Below, in pieces: positions 43,801 through 55,524 of a DNA stretch of 64,000 bases; position 1 is the first letter of the stretch, and each line of letters begins with the position of its first letter. The position numbers and the translations under genes are program-made. The notes beneath the pieces were generated by a model. It ran no database searches. It was not told the origin of the DNA and worked only from the letters and a program-made list of their open reading frames with translations. Source of the DNA: Heterohyrax brucei (lineage: Eukaryota > Chordata > Mammalia > Hyracoidea > Procaviidae); the NCBI GenBank assembly GCA_028571685.1, contig CM053154.1, positions 3,617,001 to 3,681,000 of the forward strand. The letters are read 5' to 3'.

Positions 43801-45000
43801 GGTGGTTCCAAGCACTGAATGCAGGAAGGCCACAGGCACAGCTCTAGGTCCTGAGAACCACAACAGTTTTGGCCCTCAAATCTTTGTAAATTACTGAGAG
43901 ATGTCATTAAAAGGCCTTGGAAGCATGCTTTCCCTCCCTCCCAGATTTATCCTTGGTAAAGCATCCGGGCTTTCCTCTCCCAGAAATGTTTGCCAGCTTC
44001 TGTCTCCACGCTGGGAAGTTGGTGGCTCTGTGCCCTCAGCTGGAGGGGGAGAAGTCATACAGAATGGAAGACAGGTCACTCAGTTTGGAGCAGCAGCATC
44101 AGAGAGTCACGATTTGAATGCTCCAAAGCCAGTAGCCGTTTCTCAGAGGGCACCCACCTGGGCCTCAGTGTGGGTTAGTGTCAGGGTGCAGGCTAGGCGT
44201 TGGTACAGGGGAGCTTCAGAGTGCCAGAGATCTTGTTACAGGGAGGCCATGGTAACTGTTTGCTGGACGAAGGAATGAATGACTTGCCAGGGACAGGATC
44301 CATCTGGTCACAGAAGGTAGCCTGGGACGGGAGGCTGGCCGCGCTGAGCCGGCGGGGCGGCAGAGGGACTGGTTCTGACCCATCAGGTACTGGCTGGGTC
44401 TGTCCCAGCCGTGCGGTTTAAGCCATATAGACCTCAATTCCCTCGTCTGTTACCTGAAGATACATGATTCTCACTTGTGATGTTATGAGCCTTCCACGAG
44501 CTGCGGGGACGCTGTGACAGGCAATTCTACTGTCAGCACCTAATGGGCCCCCGCAGTGATGCAGTGAGTTACTGTGCTCAGCCACTAGCCTGAGAAGGTC
44601 TGGTGGCACCAGTGTCCACAGCTCCCCAAAGTCCCTGGAGAGTAAGGCCTGGTGATCCCTTCTGCAAAATGAGCCCCAGGAAGCCCCCTGAGTGCAGTTC
44701 TCCTGTGACTCACGTGGGGCAACCATCAGTCAGACTGGATGCAGTGACTGCTGCTTTCTTAAAGTTTTAGCTGGCATAGCATGTAACAAGGGCTCGACGT
44801 GGCAGCACCTTGGCTCCTCTCACTGCTGCTGTTGTTAGTGGAGCGCTGTGGGACAGTTTGATCTTTGAAACATTTTTCTGGGCACCCACCGTAAGGACTG
44901 GGCTGGGGGGATTCTCGCCCTTGTTCAAAGTGCCTACTGGTAAATGTTTCTGGCACACAAGGTGTCAGGTTCAAGCAGTGAGTCTGTTTCGGGGTATCCC
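43801..45000. other. Single-copy sequence, nothing recognised
   Basis: Possibly an eroded MIR near 44,430-44,500 ('acctcaattccctcgtctgt'). Otherwise unassigned. Confidence 0.3.
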
Positions 45001-45165
45001 CCTGAAGCCTGTGTGGTGTACTGATAAAGTGCTACGGCTGCTAACCAAAAGGCTGGCAGTTCAAAGCGTCCAGGTGCTCTTTGGATACTATGGGGCGGTT
45101 CTACTCTGTCCTGTAGAGTTGATGTGAGTCAGAATTGGCTAGACGGCAGTGCGTTTGTTTGTTTT
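45001..45165 (+). mobile_element. AfroSINE
   Basis: Head 'cctgaagcctgtgtggtgta', then 'gctgctaaccaaaaggctgg', 'ccaggtgctctttggatact', 'ggttctactctgtcctgtag' and the tail 'ttggctagacggcagtgcg', with a T-rich end. Confidence 0.93.
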
Positions 45166-46506
45166 TTTCTTTTTTTCCTGTGCTTTGAGACCATATCCTA
45201 TGGATAACGGTGAGTAGGTGTGGCTGCTGTCCTGTCTAGAAGACGCCCACATGAGCGAGCTGTGCTTACAGCTGGCACCACAGGACTCAGGGTGAGAGCC
45301 AGCATCACTGCCCGGTGTGCCACCTGAGGAAAGTCCACACATCGCCCTGGGACTCTGAAAGGCAGGATTCTAGAGGACGCCTGGATTCTACGGACTCGTG
45401 GACCTTGAGACAGTTAAGTGCATTGTCTGATTTTGACCAGCCGCCTCTTCAGCTCTGCCCACTTGTCGTTAGCGTCTTCTGTCTGTCTCCAGAGGCTCCA
45501 GCAAGGACCAGGCGGGCACTTCACTGGGAGGTGGCTCTCTGCAGGACTGACCCAGAAATCAAGAAGCTGGGAAGCTTCGGGAGATTGGACAGGGACAGGG
45601 TGTCATGCGGGCAGAGCCTGAAAGACAAATAAAACGGTCTCTTAAAAAGGTTTTGATTGAACTGGCGGCATAAAGCTGGGTGGCAGAACAGACTGACTCT
45701 CCTGAGGTTCAGGGGAAGAGGAGGAAAAGGAAAGAAGAGAGTCTGTCAGGTCTGAGGATGCCGCTGACAGCGGGAGGAGAATAAACGCCATCAGTCTGGC
45801 TCATGACAGCGGCAGAGAGGAACCCGCCCGACACTTCCACCTCCCACTCACACCCCCGTCGCCTCCACCCCGCCATCCCCTACAGTGGCACCAACGACCG
45901 AGCACGCTGTGCCCTGGCTCAGGACTCACTCGTTGGGTGAGAGGAGACAGGCGTGTTTTGATGACGATTCCGAGCTACACCTTTATTGCTTCTTCTCTGT
46001 TTCGTTAGGAGTAAACTTCCATAGATCTCTGATGCACTCTCGTGCTGTCTGTTTCTCCCCTTCTGCCACTTGGAAGGCTGGACCTACAGCCCTAATTGAC
46101 ACCCGAGGGGCAGCGCCAGCTCTGCGTGCCCCCTCTCACTCACGACACTCCTTTTCCCTGGAAAAGCAAGGCTTGTTGCTTGCACCTGGTGGTGGGTTTA
46201 TGTAATCAAATTGGCTCACGATTTTACGAGAATGAGTCAATATTGGTACTCCAGGAGAATATTTTAAAGTATATCCAAAGTTCAATTAGTTTATCAAGTA
46301 AGTTTTTGGAAGGACTTATTAAAACACTCAAAGACAGTTTTTTGGATCTCTAGAGATGCATTCACATCCAAGAAGTCAGAAGAAAAAACAATCAAGGGTA
46401 GCTGTGGAGAAAGATGACCATTTTCAAGAAGAGAAAATTCCATCTGAGAGCAATCAGCACCGTCGGAGGGATCTAACAAGGTGTAGCCATTCCCGAAGCA
46501 CTAAGC
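45166..46506. other. Single-copy sequence, nothing recognised
   Basis: GC-rich at first, then AT-rich from 46,200. No element is assigned. Confidence 0.3.
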
Positions 46507-46665
46507 CAAACCCAACCCACTGCTGTCAGGTCAGTCCCAACTCAGAGTGACACAGCAGGACAGAGCAGAACTGCCCAATGGGGTTTCCAAGGAGTGGCCA
46601 CTGGATTTGAACTGCCAGCCTTTTGGATAACAGCCGTAATTTTTAACCACTGCACCACCACGGTT
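46507..46665 (-). mobile_element. AfroSINE
   Basis: Tail 'aacccaacccactgctgtca', 'cccaactcagagtgacacag', 'gaactgcccaatggggtttc', B-box region 'ggatttgaactgccagcc', and head 'aaccactgcaccaccacgg'. Full length. Confidence 0.95.
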
Positions 46666-46724
46666 CCACTGAGGCACGAGGCAGCCCCAAGTATTAAAAT
46701 ACAAGAGTGAAATGACTTGTTAAC

Positions 46725-46891
46725 GAAAACCAAACCAAACCCACTACTGTGGAGTAGATTCTGACTCATATTGGCCCTACACAACAGAGTAGAACTGTCC
46801 CATAGAATTTCCAAGAAGTGCTTGGGGGATTTGAACTAATGACCTTTTGGTTAACAGCTGTAGCAGGTAACCACTGTGCCACCAGCATTTC
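46725..46891 (-). mobile_element. AfroSINE
   Basis: A second full-length minus-strand copy 60 bp after the previous one: 'aaaccaaaccaaacccacta', 'gattctgactcatattggcc', 'gaactgtcccatagaatttc', 'ccttttggttaacagctgta', 'accactgtgccaccagc'. Confidence 0.95.
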
Positions 46892-47934
46892 TGATGACTT
46901 GTTAGGTCTTAGATGCTATCAGGACATTATGTAAGTGTTCTCATCTGCTTACTTGTGCTATTGAACGAAAGCAGGAAAGCCCACAGCTAGATGAAAAGTG
47001 GTGCAGGAGTTGGTGTGAGTCCTCTTCACATGAGCATTACAAACTCAGTGTGCCAGGCCATGCGGCGTGTTCCACGGGACCCGCATGAGATGAGACTTCA
47101 GGGTCCCGGTCCCGTGCTGCCTGGCCAAAGCACCCCATAATGGGAGGCAGCGAGTGGTTGGTTGGTTTCTGTTTATTTGTGGGCTGAGACAAAATATGCG
47201 TCATTGCATGCCCTCAAGGTATCTCTCTCAAATATTGATAAAGTCAGAATAGAAATGAAACTGGAATTCTGAAGCTGATGGCATTTATAGTAGGTTTTTG
47301 CTAACACAAATGTTATTTTTAAAATGAAGAAAACTGGCCTCTCTTCCAGAAAGGCAAGGCCGGGAGCAAACAGCAGATCTGGTGAAGTGCACGTATGTCA
47401 AACAGCGGCAAGAGTCTCTCTGTCTCTGTCACACATGTCTCTGTGGGTTGCTCGGCAGCAGAGAGGACCCTCTGCCCGGTAAAATTTCTGAAGTTCAGTT
47501 CAGTAGTGTTTCTTAAGTCAGAGCCAGATTTGAGTCTGCAGTTTGGAAGTGTAAAGTTGAAGTATTTCCATGAATGGCCACACAGGCCTAGACTTATCAG
47601 TTTCTTATCCATGTGGATCAGTGTGTTTGTGTGTTTGCAAGTGCTTGTGTGCGTTCATGCGTGTGGTGATGCTTTTTACTCTTGTAGTAATTATCAATGA
47701 ATGCTTTTGGATCTTGGTGATAAGTTCACATTCTCTGAGCATCAGGGGCGTTAGTGATGAGCGGGCACAACGAGACATGCGATTCAAGGTGAAAATGTAA
47801 TGCTAATAAGTACTTCTAGGCTAAATTGGCATATTTGCCTGTCTAGTGAGACCCAGAAATCATAGTCAGTCAGTCAGTCAACAAACCATGACGGAGCAGT
47901 GACTGTACGCTGGAGACCACTGGGGCGGGTCAGT
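46892..47934. other. Single-copy sequence with a short (CAGT)n run
   Basis: The (CAGT)n run 'cagtcagtcagtcagtca' lies at 47,863-47,880. No exon, RNA gene or repeat family is recognisable. Confidence 0.35.
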
Positions 47935-48262
47935 GAAAAATGCACAGAACATGAGCGGGAACACAAAAGACACACATGAAACACACATGTAAACATGTAG
48001 CACACAAACGTGAATACACAGGACACATGGAACACACATAGGACGTCAATGGAAACGTGCAACATGAGTAAGAACACACCAGACACATATGAAACATGCA
48101 TGGAAATGTGTAGAATACAAGTGTGAACACATAGGACACATGGAATATGTATGGAAACCCACATGGAGCATGGTGCGAACACATAGGACACAAAGAACAT
48201 ACATCAAATTGTGTGTGGAACACAAGTGGAAACACACACGGTACATGCGTAGAGACACGTGT
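47935..48262. repeat. Degenerate minisatellite, A/C-rich
   Basis: Imperfect units built around 'gaacacataggacacatgg' and 'aaacacacatg', recurring at roughly 45-60-bp spacing (for example near 47,997, 48,080, 48,127, 48,178). Minus-strand frames give Cys/Val/Phe-rich repeats that are artefacts of the array. Confidence 0.75.
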
Positions 48263-48639
48263 GGGCCCTGCCCCCGGGAACTCACCATCTCCTTAGAGGC
48301 TGGATCGCGGAGCAGACGGCCGAGCGGCACTCGGGGGGATGGGGCCTCAGAGGTACAGGAAGGGACACAGTGTCCAGCCTGCCGGGCCAGACATCCAAAA
48401 GGAGGTGGCCTCTGTGTGAGCTGACGCGAGGCCCAGCTGTGCACGGCGAGGGGGGCGAGGCTGGCAGCGCCCAGATGCAGACTTGTGTGCCAAGCATGGG
48501 GCGCTCCAGGGGCTGGCCCGAGGCCGGGGGGCCCATCTGCAGGGCCTCATGGGGCATGCGTGGGCTCCGCCAGCCACGGGGGAGATGCGGCCCACAGAGA
48601 AGAGCTGAACCCCAGTGTGCAGGAGGCCCGTGGAGTCAC
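48263..48639. other. GC-rich, CpG-containing single-copy sequence
   Basis: Several CpGs at 48,298-48,340 and 48,425-48,460. No promoter or exon is identified. Confidence 0.3.
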
Positions 48640-48845
48640 TGTCCCCCGGAGCGCTGGTGGCAGAGTGACTAAGCCCTGGGCGGCTAATCACAAGGTGTCC
48701 AGTTCAAGGCCCCAGCTGATCCGAGGGAGAAAGCACTGGAGACCCGCTCAAGTGAAGATGACAGCCTGGGAACCCTGTGGGCCGCCCTATCCTCTCACGT
48801 GGGCTGCCATGAGCCAGAATTGACTCAGTGGCATACCACTGTAGC
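48640..48845 (+). mobile_element. AfroSINE variant
   Basis: Head 'gagcgctggtggcagagtga', then 'gcggctaatcacaaggtgtc', a longer core 'gagaaagcactggagacccg', and the tail 'tgccatgagccagaattgac'. Confidence 0.85.
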
Positions 48846-49229
48846 AGCTCCCCTTGGCAAACTTCGTGCCCGTCATCCAGGACAGTCCCGGCCGTGTCTC
48901 CTCAGACGGTCCTTTAGTGCTGGCTGCAGAAGCAGAATTCTAGTTACCAGCAGTTTCTCTGAGTGCCTTCCCTCCCCTCCCCCTCATGCCCTCCCTCACA
49001 GCCCCTTTGCTGTGCCTGGGTAAGGCAGTGTCAGCTGAGTCTGATATTCCTTCTTCAGAGGTGGGCTTTCCAACCACGAAGGGTGGGGGACAGACACAGG
49101 TGAATTCAAGATAGCCTTCCCTAAGACGGAAGCACCTAGGAGCAGTATGGGAGGGTATGGGGCTGGCGGTGGGCTGAGATGGAGAACCCACACGGATCCC
49201 TGGGCCCTACCGATGTGGGCTCGAATCAG

Positions 49230-49375
49230 TGCTTCCACTCTGTGTGAACCTGGCAAGTTACAAGACTTCTCCGTGCCCCCAAATTCTCATTCGGGCTTCT
49301 CACTCAGAGATGAGGGGCCAGAAGCAATGACATAGTGCGAGTGCACGGTCACAGTGCTCAATAACCCAAGTGTCC
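49230..49375 (+). mobile_element. MIR SINE fragment
   Basis: Plus-strand MIR order: 'gtgtgaacctggcaagttac', 'aagacttctccgtgccccca', 'aattctcattcgggcttc', and a tail around 'cacagtgctcaataacccaa'. Confidence 0.55.
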
Positions 49376-49421
49376 TGTAAATGCAACATGACGTGATAAC
49401 AACCTGCCTGCTGCTCCTTAG

Positions 49422-49605
49422 GGCAGGTCCTGGTGGCGCACACAGCTCTATGCTCTGCTGTGCACCCCAAGGTTGGAGGGAGGTTTGAGTCCCCCCCAGA
49501 GGCACCTAGGAAGAAAGGCCTGGCAAACTTTCTGAAACGCATCTCTACTCTGAGACACTTGGGGTCGCCATGAGTTGCGTCTGACGGCACAGTACTTGTT
49601 CATTT
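49422..49605 (+). mobile_element. AfroSINE variant
   Basis: Head 'aggtcctggtggcgcacaca', then 'tgtgcaccccaaggttggag', 'gaggcacctaggaagaaagg', 'cctggcaaactttctgaaac', and the tail 'gggtcgccatgagttgcgtc' ending in T-rich sequence. Confidence 0.88.
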
Positions 49606-49673
49606 TTTAAAACTGTTTACATGGAGATGACTGTAACACAGACGCTTCTAAAAGCAGCAACATCTACTCTGTC

Positions 49674-49697
49674 ACACACACACACACACACACACAG
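49674..49697. repeat. (CA)n microsatellite
   Basis: About 12 perfect CA dinucleotides. Confidence 0.97.
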
Positions 49698-49845
49698 CTA
49701 GGGCAAAAATAAACTTTACCAGTGGAAATTAAAACCAACTTCTCACAGGACTTATACCACAATGATGTATCAAAACACATTTTCAAAATACAGGATGGTC
49801 GATGCGTAGGAACATTTTCTATTTGTTTCTCCTTTGGAAGACGAT

Positions 49846-50007
49846 ACCCGAACCTGCTGCCATTGAGTCGATTCTGACTCATAGTGACCCTATAGACAGA
49901 ACAGAACTTCCCCAGAGAGTTTCCTAGGAGCACCTGGTGGGTTTGGACCTCCGACCTTCTGGTGAGCAGACATGGCACTTAACCCGCCATGCCACCAGGG
50001 TTTCCTT
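49846..50007 (-). mobile_element. AfroSINE
   Basis: Tail 'gctgccattgagtcgattct', 'gactcatagtgaccctatag', 'gcacctggtgggtttggacc' and head 'cgccatgccaccagggtttc'. Close to consensus. Confidence 0.95.
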
Positions 50008-52919
50008 TAAAGACAACAGACGTGCTTGTTTTCACAGACAGACCACTTCTCAACGATATATTTTATAACAACAGTAAACTGGGACTCCCACCCTAGTCCC
50101 CGAGGCTGGGCGGCTCAGACGGCACCGAGGGGCCTTGGAGGGATCCTTCATGCAGGGAACAAATGGGCCCTGTGAAGTCTCGCGGTCTCGGTCCCCATTC
50201 TCTCCCACCACCTTGCCATGATGCTGATGCCATAAATAGGCGCAAGACGGGGCGTAACACAGGAAAGGGAGTCCTGGGAAAATCACGTTTGAATATTTGC
50301 TTCTGTGTTTATATGCCCCACTGATGAATGAAGCAGTCTGTCTTGAAAGCGTGGAGCTCTGCTCCTTCAAAGCCCCGCTCGGAGCTGCAGGACCACGTGG
50401 CGTTCCAGCGCCCTGGTCATTAATCACTCTTCGTTTGGGGCAGGTCTCATTGTTCAGCATTGTCCTACTCCTGCTCCAGCGGCGAGCACCGGGGCTTTGA
50501 GGCTTTTGTTTAACACGCCATGTCCCGTGGGCACGACCGGAGGCCGAGGGGCTCTGTGTCAGGAGCAAGACACCCCAACTTTGTTGTCCATTTGGGCAGG
50601 ATGCAAAAGCTGTGTTCTGTATTTCCCAGCAGGGATGGCAGAAGCGTAAATAATCCCAGTGTCTGCAAGACACCGCCGGAGAAGAAGCCTGCGCCAAGGT
50701 GTGCAATCTTCTCTGAAAAGCTCCTTCCTGATCGATTTTAGAACACGTCTGCACCGACCAACACTTTATTGGTGACTGGTTATTCCTGAAGATTGATTGA
50801 TTTGCCAAAAAGGACAAAATATCTGCACGATGACGCAATGGATGGGCCGAAGTAAAAACAGGATCAGATGCACTTGATTTTGTAATTGAGTTCCCAACTT
50901 GGAATGACAGAGTTAAACTTCAGTCCTTGGAGGCCCCCACATGTGATCCATCATTAGAAAATATTTAGAAAGATCATGGGTGTGCTGTGATCCTGTACAT
51001 CTTTGTAGCTGTGTTGATGTGACTTAAGAATAAAAAATAATCACTTTCATCCCCAAACCACATCATCTAAAATATCTTCTGTCAGCGGGTGATTTGCAGG
51101 CGGCACCCAGCATGGATGTGTGGGTGTCAGCAGTTCTTTATAAGATGCATACATTTTTATTTTGTTTACTGGTATGCAAGGTACTAAAAAGGATTTTATT
51201 TGAAGCACACTCTCTAGATTTACAGTATTATATTCGAGTGTACACATTTTCCAGCCACTGAATCCGCACAAGTGACAAATCTGCCGGCAAGCGACGACTT
51301 GATATGCCTTTTTATTACTGCAGCTGCCTTGTTGTTTCTACTCAAAATAAAAGACAATCACAGGATCCTTAAAATAATAGCTGGCAGCAGGTAGTTACAG
51401 AGAAATGCATGTGCCCAGCTCTTCACTTTGTGGCACCCGTCAGATGGCAGATTAGAGGCTGGGATCGGCGGGTCGGCAACAGACACACAGGTAATAGCAT
51501 TCAGCTTGCCTGACTGTGAAGGAACCCGCTCCCCTTCTTTGTTTGGTTGTAGAGCTGACATGTCAGATGAGAGGGGCCCCTGGATAGCCTGCCAAAACAC
51601 GAATACAAGTAATCGCCCGACACCGGGCTGCTTGATGTGGAATTACAAACATCGCGCCCGTCATCCATTCCGATTGAGCTGCTATCTGCTGCCTGTGTCG
51701 TTGGCGCCCGAGATGAAGGGACACCAGGAGCGGGGAACAAAGCACCTCCCTGGCAGCTCTGCCTCCCCCAGGCCCCCTGGTACCCAAGCTGCTCCTTTTC
51801 CCGGGGCAAGACGTGAGAGGGCCCCGCAAACAGGCCGGCGGTATTTAACATTCATGGCTTCTTACCAAAGTTCTAGGATCGTCTAATGGGACAGGCACTG
51901 GCACTTGAGACATTGCAGCTCAAATTGCCTCCTGTCGCACTGCTTGATTTAAGCCAACAGCAGTTCTTAGGAGCAAAAGAGGTAAAACTGTGCACCCTTT
52001 GGCATGTTTCCTTGTGTCTCCTTCTGCATCCAGCCCCTGACGGCTGGAGGCCCGGGCATTGCTTACTGGCTGCGTCCTTACGGGTTCAAAGCAAGAGGTT
52101 CCGGGTCCTACGCGCATTTCTGCCTGTGATAAAGCAAATCCTGGCTGCTAATTGCAAGCTTTCCTGCATGGTGTTTGTCTTGTCTCGTATGGCATGTAGG
52201 CACTCAGAGCATACTCTCCAAACAATTATTCCTGAAAACCTAGGAAGGGGGCCTTTCAGGATTCTTTTTGAAATGTTGAACTAAGCTGCGATGTTTTTCA
52301 CTTCCCCCCTCTAGAATGGCTACAGAGGTGTAGAAGCTGCAGGGTCAGCTCAGGACACTCAGGCTGCCCCTCGGTCTGTGCTTTCTGGGGCACACTGGAA
52401 TCCCATTCTGTTTCCCGTGGCCACAGATGACCAGACAGCCTTCCCTCTGGCCCCTGCCGTTAGTCTGACCCCACCACCTTCCTATTCCAAGCTTAACAGG
52501 CTCCGTGATACTCGGTGTTAGGACTAAATCTTGTTTGGGGTGTACTGACCAGTCACCCTCAGATGAAGGGTTCTCGGCAGAGTCCTTTCCTCTTGGGCTG
52601 TGTTTTAAACATCATCTGTGTACTTAAAATCCACTGCATTTCAAAAATATAAACTGTCCAGTTAAGCCTCCAAATTCAGTGGCCTCCCAATGAGAAGTTT
52701 TAGATAGCTCCACATTTATCCGAAGTACACAAAATCATGACCAAAGGCTGTGGATGTGATTTCCAAGCCAGCAGCATGCCTGGGCTTCCCGCTTCTTCCG
52801 AAAGAGAGCATGTGGAGTTTCTGGGCAATCGGAGAGCATCGGCAGAAATGGAACCGTTTTCTCAGAGTGCCCAACAGGCAGTGGTGTGATTTTCAGCAGA
52901 GTGAAGCCCTCCACTTCCC
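50008..52919. other. Repeat-free single-copy sequence
   Basis: Nearly 3 kb with no recognisable SINE or L1 sequence. Patches at 50,240-50,330, 51,050-51,360 and 51,430-51,700 have the motif-dense texture of conserved non-coding DNA. A 262-codon minus-strand frame (50,050-50,838) is open but shows no domain, signal peptide or compositional pattern I recognise, so I do not call it a gene. Confidence 0.4.
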
Positions 52920-53470
52920 GGTGACATCTTATTTAGCAAACAGACTCTTCCATAAGAGAATTAAATTCAGCCTGAGAGAGAGGTTATAAATACTAATTTT
53001 TCCATTGCCAATAATCGATGATTAAATCACCCCGATTTGCATTGACTGAACTAATCATCAGGTGACTCATTTACCTGCCATGTTCATGGAGAGAGGACCA
53101 ATTAAGTTTAACTATAGTTATTAGAAATACTGTAAACGCTAATATATGCCAGGAGCAAATAAACATATTAGCAGGAAATGTTGAAATGATCTGGATAGCC
53201 CCACCAGCCAGCATAGCAGGTGGTGATATCCTGTTTTTAAATTACATTTCAGTGGCTGAACGTAATAAATCCTCCTGTGTTATCCATTTTGCTGGTAGCA
53301 ACTTATACGCACATTATTCTGTTTGACCTCATTGCTGCTAATCACCATCAGGGTCTTAATAGCTGCCACAGTGAGTGAAACAGTTAATGTTGTATTTCTT
53401 GCTGAAAGAGTACCTGTCAGGCTATTGACGACAAATTAAAACTAATAAAGAAGATCTCTGTCGAATCGCA
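52920..53470. promoter_or_regulatory. Candidate developmental enhancer (conserved-looking block)
   Basis: The block is AT-rich and repeat-free with tightly packed motif cores: a near-palindrome 'tgattaaatca' (53,019-53,029), an E-box CAGGTG (53,059-53,064) overlapping an AP-1-type TGACTCA (53,063-53,069), 'ccaattaagtttaactatag' (from 53,099), 'gctaatcaccatcagggtc' (near 53,337) and 'gacaaattaaaactaataaa' (near 53,429). It lies about 0.5 kb left of a candidate exon. Function is inferred from texture. Confidence 0.45.
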
Positions 53471-53948
53471 GGGACCAGGAACATCAGTACTTCCACGTGG
53501 TGGTGGCGGCAGCCTCCGGGGTACTCGGTGAGGAAGGGTGTTTTGGGTGAATGTGTATTGTCTTGAAAGGAACGTTAAAACTGCCAAATCTCAGCTTTTG
53601 CCCGGAAGACTTCCAAACAGGCTCTCTATTCTGCTGGCCCTCATCCCATGTAATTTATCCCTCAGAGAGTTCTTCCGCCTCCTGTACGCCTTAGCTCTCT
53701 GCTGTAATAATAGTGTGTTTCCAAGGTTCTACAATTTTATTTACCTCAGCGAGAGCCCTTGCAAGAACAATCACATACACACAGGCGTCGGGGAGACAGC
53801 ATCAACAGCGAAAGGTTCAATATTCAATCCTGCATTGCTGCCAAGTATGAGGCTTGTCCTACCTGGAGATGAGGATGTTTAAAGAACCGCTGCGGTGGCT
53901 TGTTCAGAAATCACTTAGCATTTTCGGTCACCCTTCTCTTTCTTGCAG

Positions 53949-54150
53949 AAAATGAGGTGTAATCAGAGTGCCTTGATCTCTTCAGTGCCGCTAGATCAGA
54001 AGGTGGGGATCTCCGGGATCATGGACTGAATGTCCTCAATAAATATGTTCCCATTTGCGGACAGATGTCGCATGTCGACGTAGGAACAGCGATGGTGCCA
54101 GGGGCACGGTGGGACCAGAGCGGAGGCCACTTGCCGTTTGAGACGCCGCA
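53949..54150 (+). other. Candidate exon (non-coding or 5' UTR type)
   Basis: 202 bp bounded by strong splice-type signals. On the left a long pyrimidine tract ends 'cccttctctttcttgcag' at 53,948. On the right the donor 'gtaagtgag' follows directly at 54,151. With this acceptor all three frames contain a stop (frame 0 opens with ATG after one codon and ends after 24 further codons), so it would be a non-coding, 5' UTR or lncRNA exon. An internal weaker acceptor ('gatctcttcag', ending 53,983) would leave one frame open to the donor, including 'VLNKYVPICGQMSHVD', which I do not recognise. Paired signals this good can occur by chance in a window of this size. Confidence 0.35.
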
Positions 54151-54416
54151 GTAAGTGAGTCCGGCAACATGGTCTCCTCTCAGCCCTTCGTGGACGGTGG
54201 CCAGCATCACAGTGGCGGCAGGGGTCATTCTGACTGCGCCCAGGGGGCCTGTGCAGAGAAAGAGTTAACTATTTCCCCCAAAGAGGGAGTCCTTTGAGGT
54301 CTCTATGGGAGTCATGGGTTGGCTGGATAGAGCACTGGGAGATACAGCTGACCCAGAAAGAGAGAGTGAAATAAAATCACCGCTCCCACTCTACTTCTAG
54401 AAATTAAGAAAAAAGT

Positions 54417-54567
54417 AGTGCTGCAGAGTCCAATCTGACACACAGTGACCCTAGAGGATGGGATAAAACTGCCCACAGAGTTTCCAAGGAGTACCTGGTG
54501 GGTTTGAACTGCTGACCGTTTGGTTAGCAGCCATAGCTCTTAACCTCTACACCATCAGAGTTTCAAA
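54417..54567 (-). mobile_element. AfroSINE
   Basis: 'gagtccaatctgacacacag', 'tgaccctagaggatgggata', 'gtttccaaggagtacctggt', 'gggtttgaactgctgaccg' and head 'cttaacctctacaccatcag'. Confidence 0.93.
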
Positions 54568-55290
54568 AGGCCCTCCAAACCATCCCCCACGGTCCATGGG
54601 ACAAGGCAAAGAGAGCACTGTACTGGATTTCAGGAGCCAGAGGTTTGGGTTGTCCTGGTTGCCGGCCACTGGACACCCTCCGGGAGTCTTCCAGGTTGTG
54701 AACCACTCACATTCTGTCTGGGTTCCAGCTCAAGTATTCTCTGAGAATTGAGGCCACTGGGGAGGGATCATCCCTGGGGTTCCAGGGCCTGGGGAGTGAT
54801 CCTTCCTGGGGTTCCAGAGCCCTGGGGAGACTGCAATATGATGTAGACTTAGGTTGAGAGGGGCCTGTTTTCTCACCCTGTTCTTGCAGCGCTTCTGGGC
54901 CTGCAGATTTATGCTGCCCCCTGCCCCACACAGCCGTGCTCTTGCTGATTACAGGGTCCCCAGGCCCACTCCTAGGTTGTATCTGCCAGAGGTGGATGAC
55001 AGCCCCCGACTCCATCCTGGTTCCCTGGTCTCCATCCTGGTTCCCTGTCACCATGTGCGGTGATCACAGTGTCTAACCCTTGCTTTCTAGACTGGACCAT
55101 CTCAGGCAGAGGGGACCTGAGCTCTGACCGCTGAGGAGGGGGTTCGGACACCTCCCTCCCTTGGGTGAGCTTGCCGTCTTTTCTTCTGAGAGCAGGGTCT
55201 GGGTCACTCCCCAGGTGCTGAGTCTAACCAAACAGCACCCTTTTTGTTCAGAACATACTGACGAGGAACAAAGAGAATCTGGGATCTGAA
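54568..55290. other. Single-copy sequence with two small tandem duplications
   Basis: 'gatcatccctggggttccag' and 'gatccttcctggggttccag' form a two-copy repeat of about 34 bp (54,767-54,830). 'ctccatcctggttccctg' occurs twice at 55,010-55,048. Otherwise nothing is assigned. Confidence 0.5.
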
Positions 55291-55524
55291 TAGTCCAGTA
55301 ACAGTCTATTGCCAGACTTTCAAGTACTTGTCTCGCTTCTATAAAAGTTCATATAGATGCTTAGTTAAAAACAGACAGGGCACCTTACAGCCTCACTCAA
55401 GCTCAAAGCCTTCCGCGTTTTGCCCACGTGACTCCTGACTCTGCAGTACGTGCTATGCGCCATAGTTGCGTATTCCCTCCTCCAACAGAGGGCTGTGCGC
55501 CGAACAGGTATGCAGATGGCTTAC

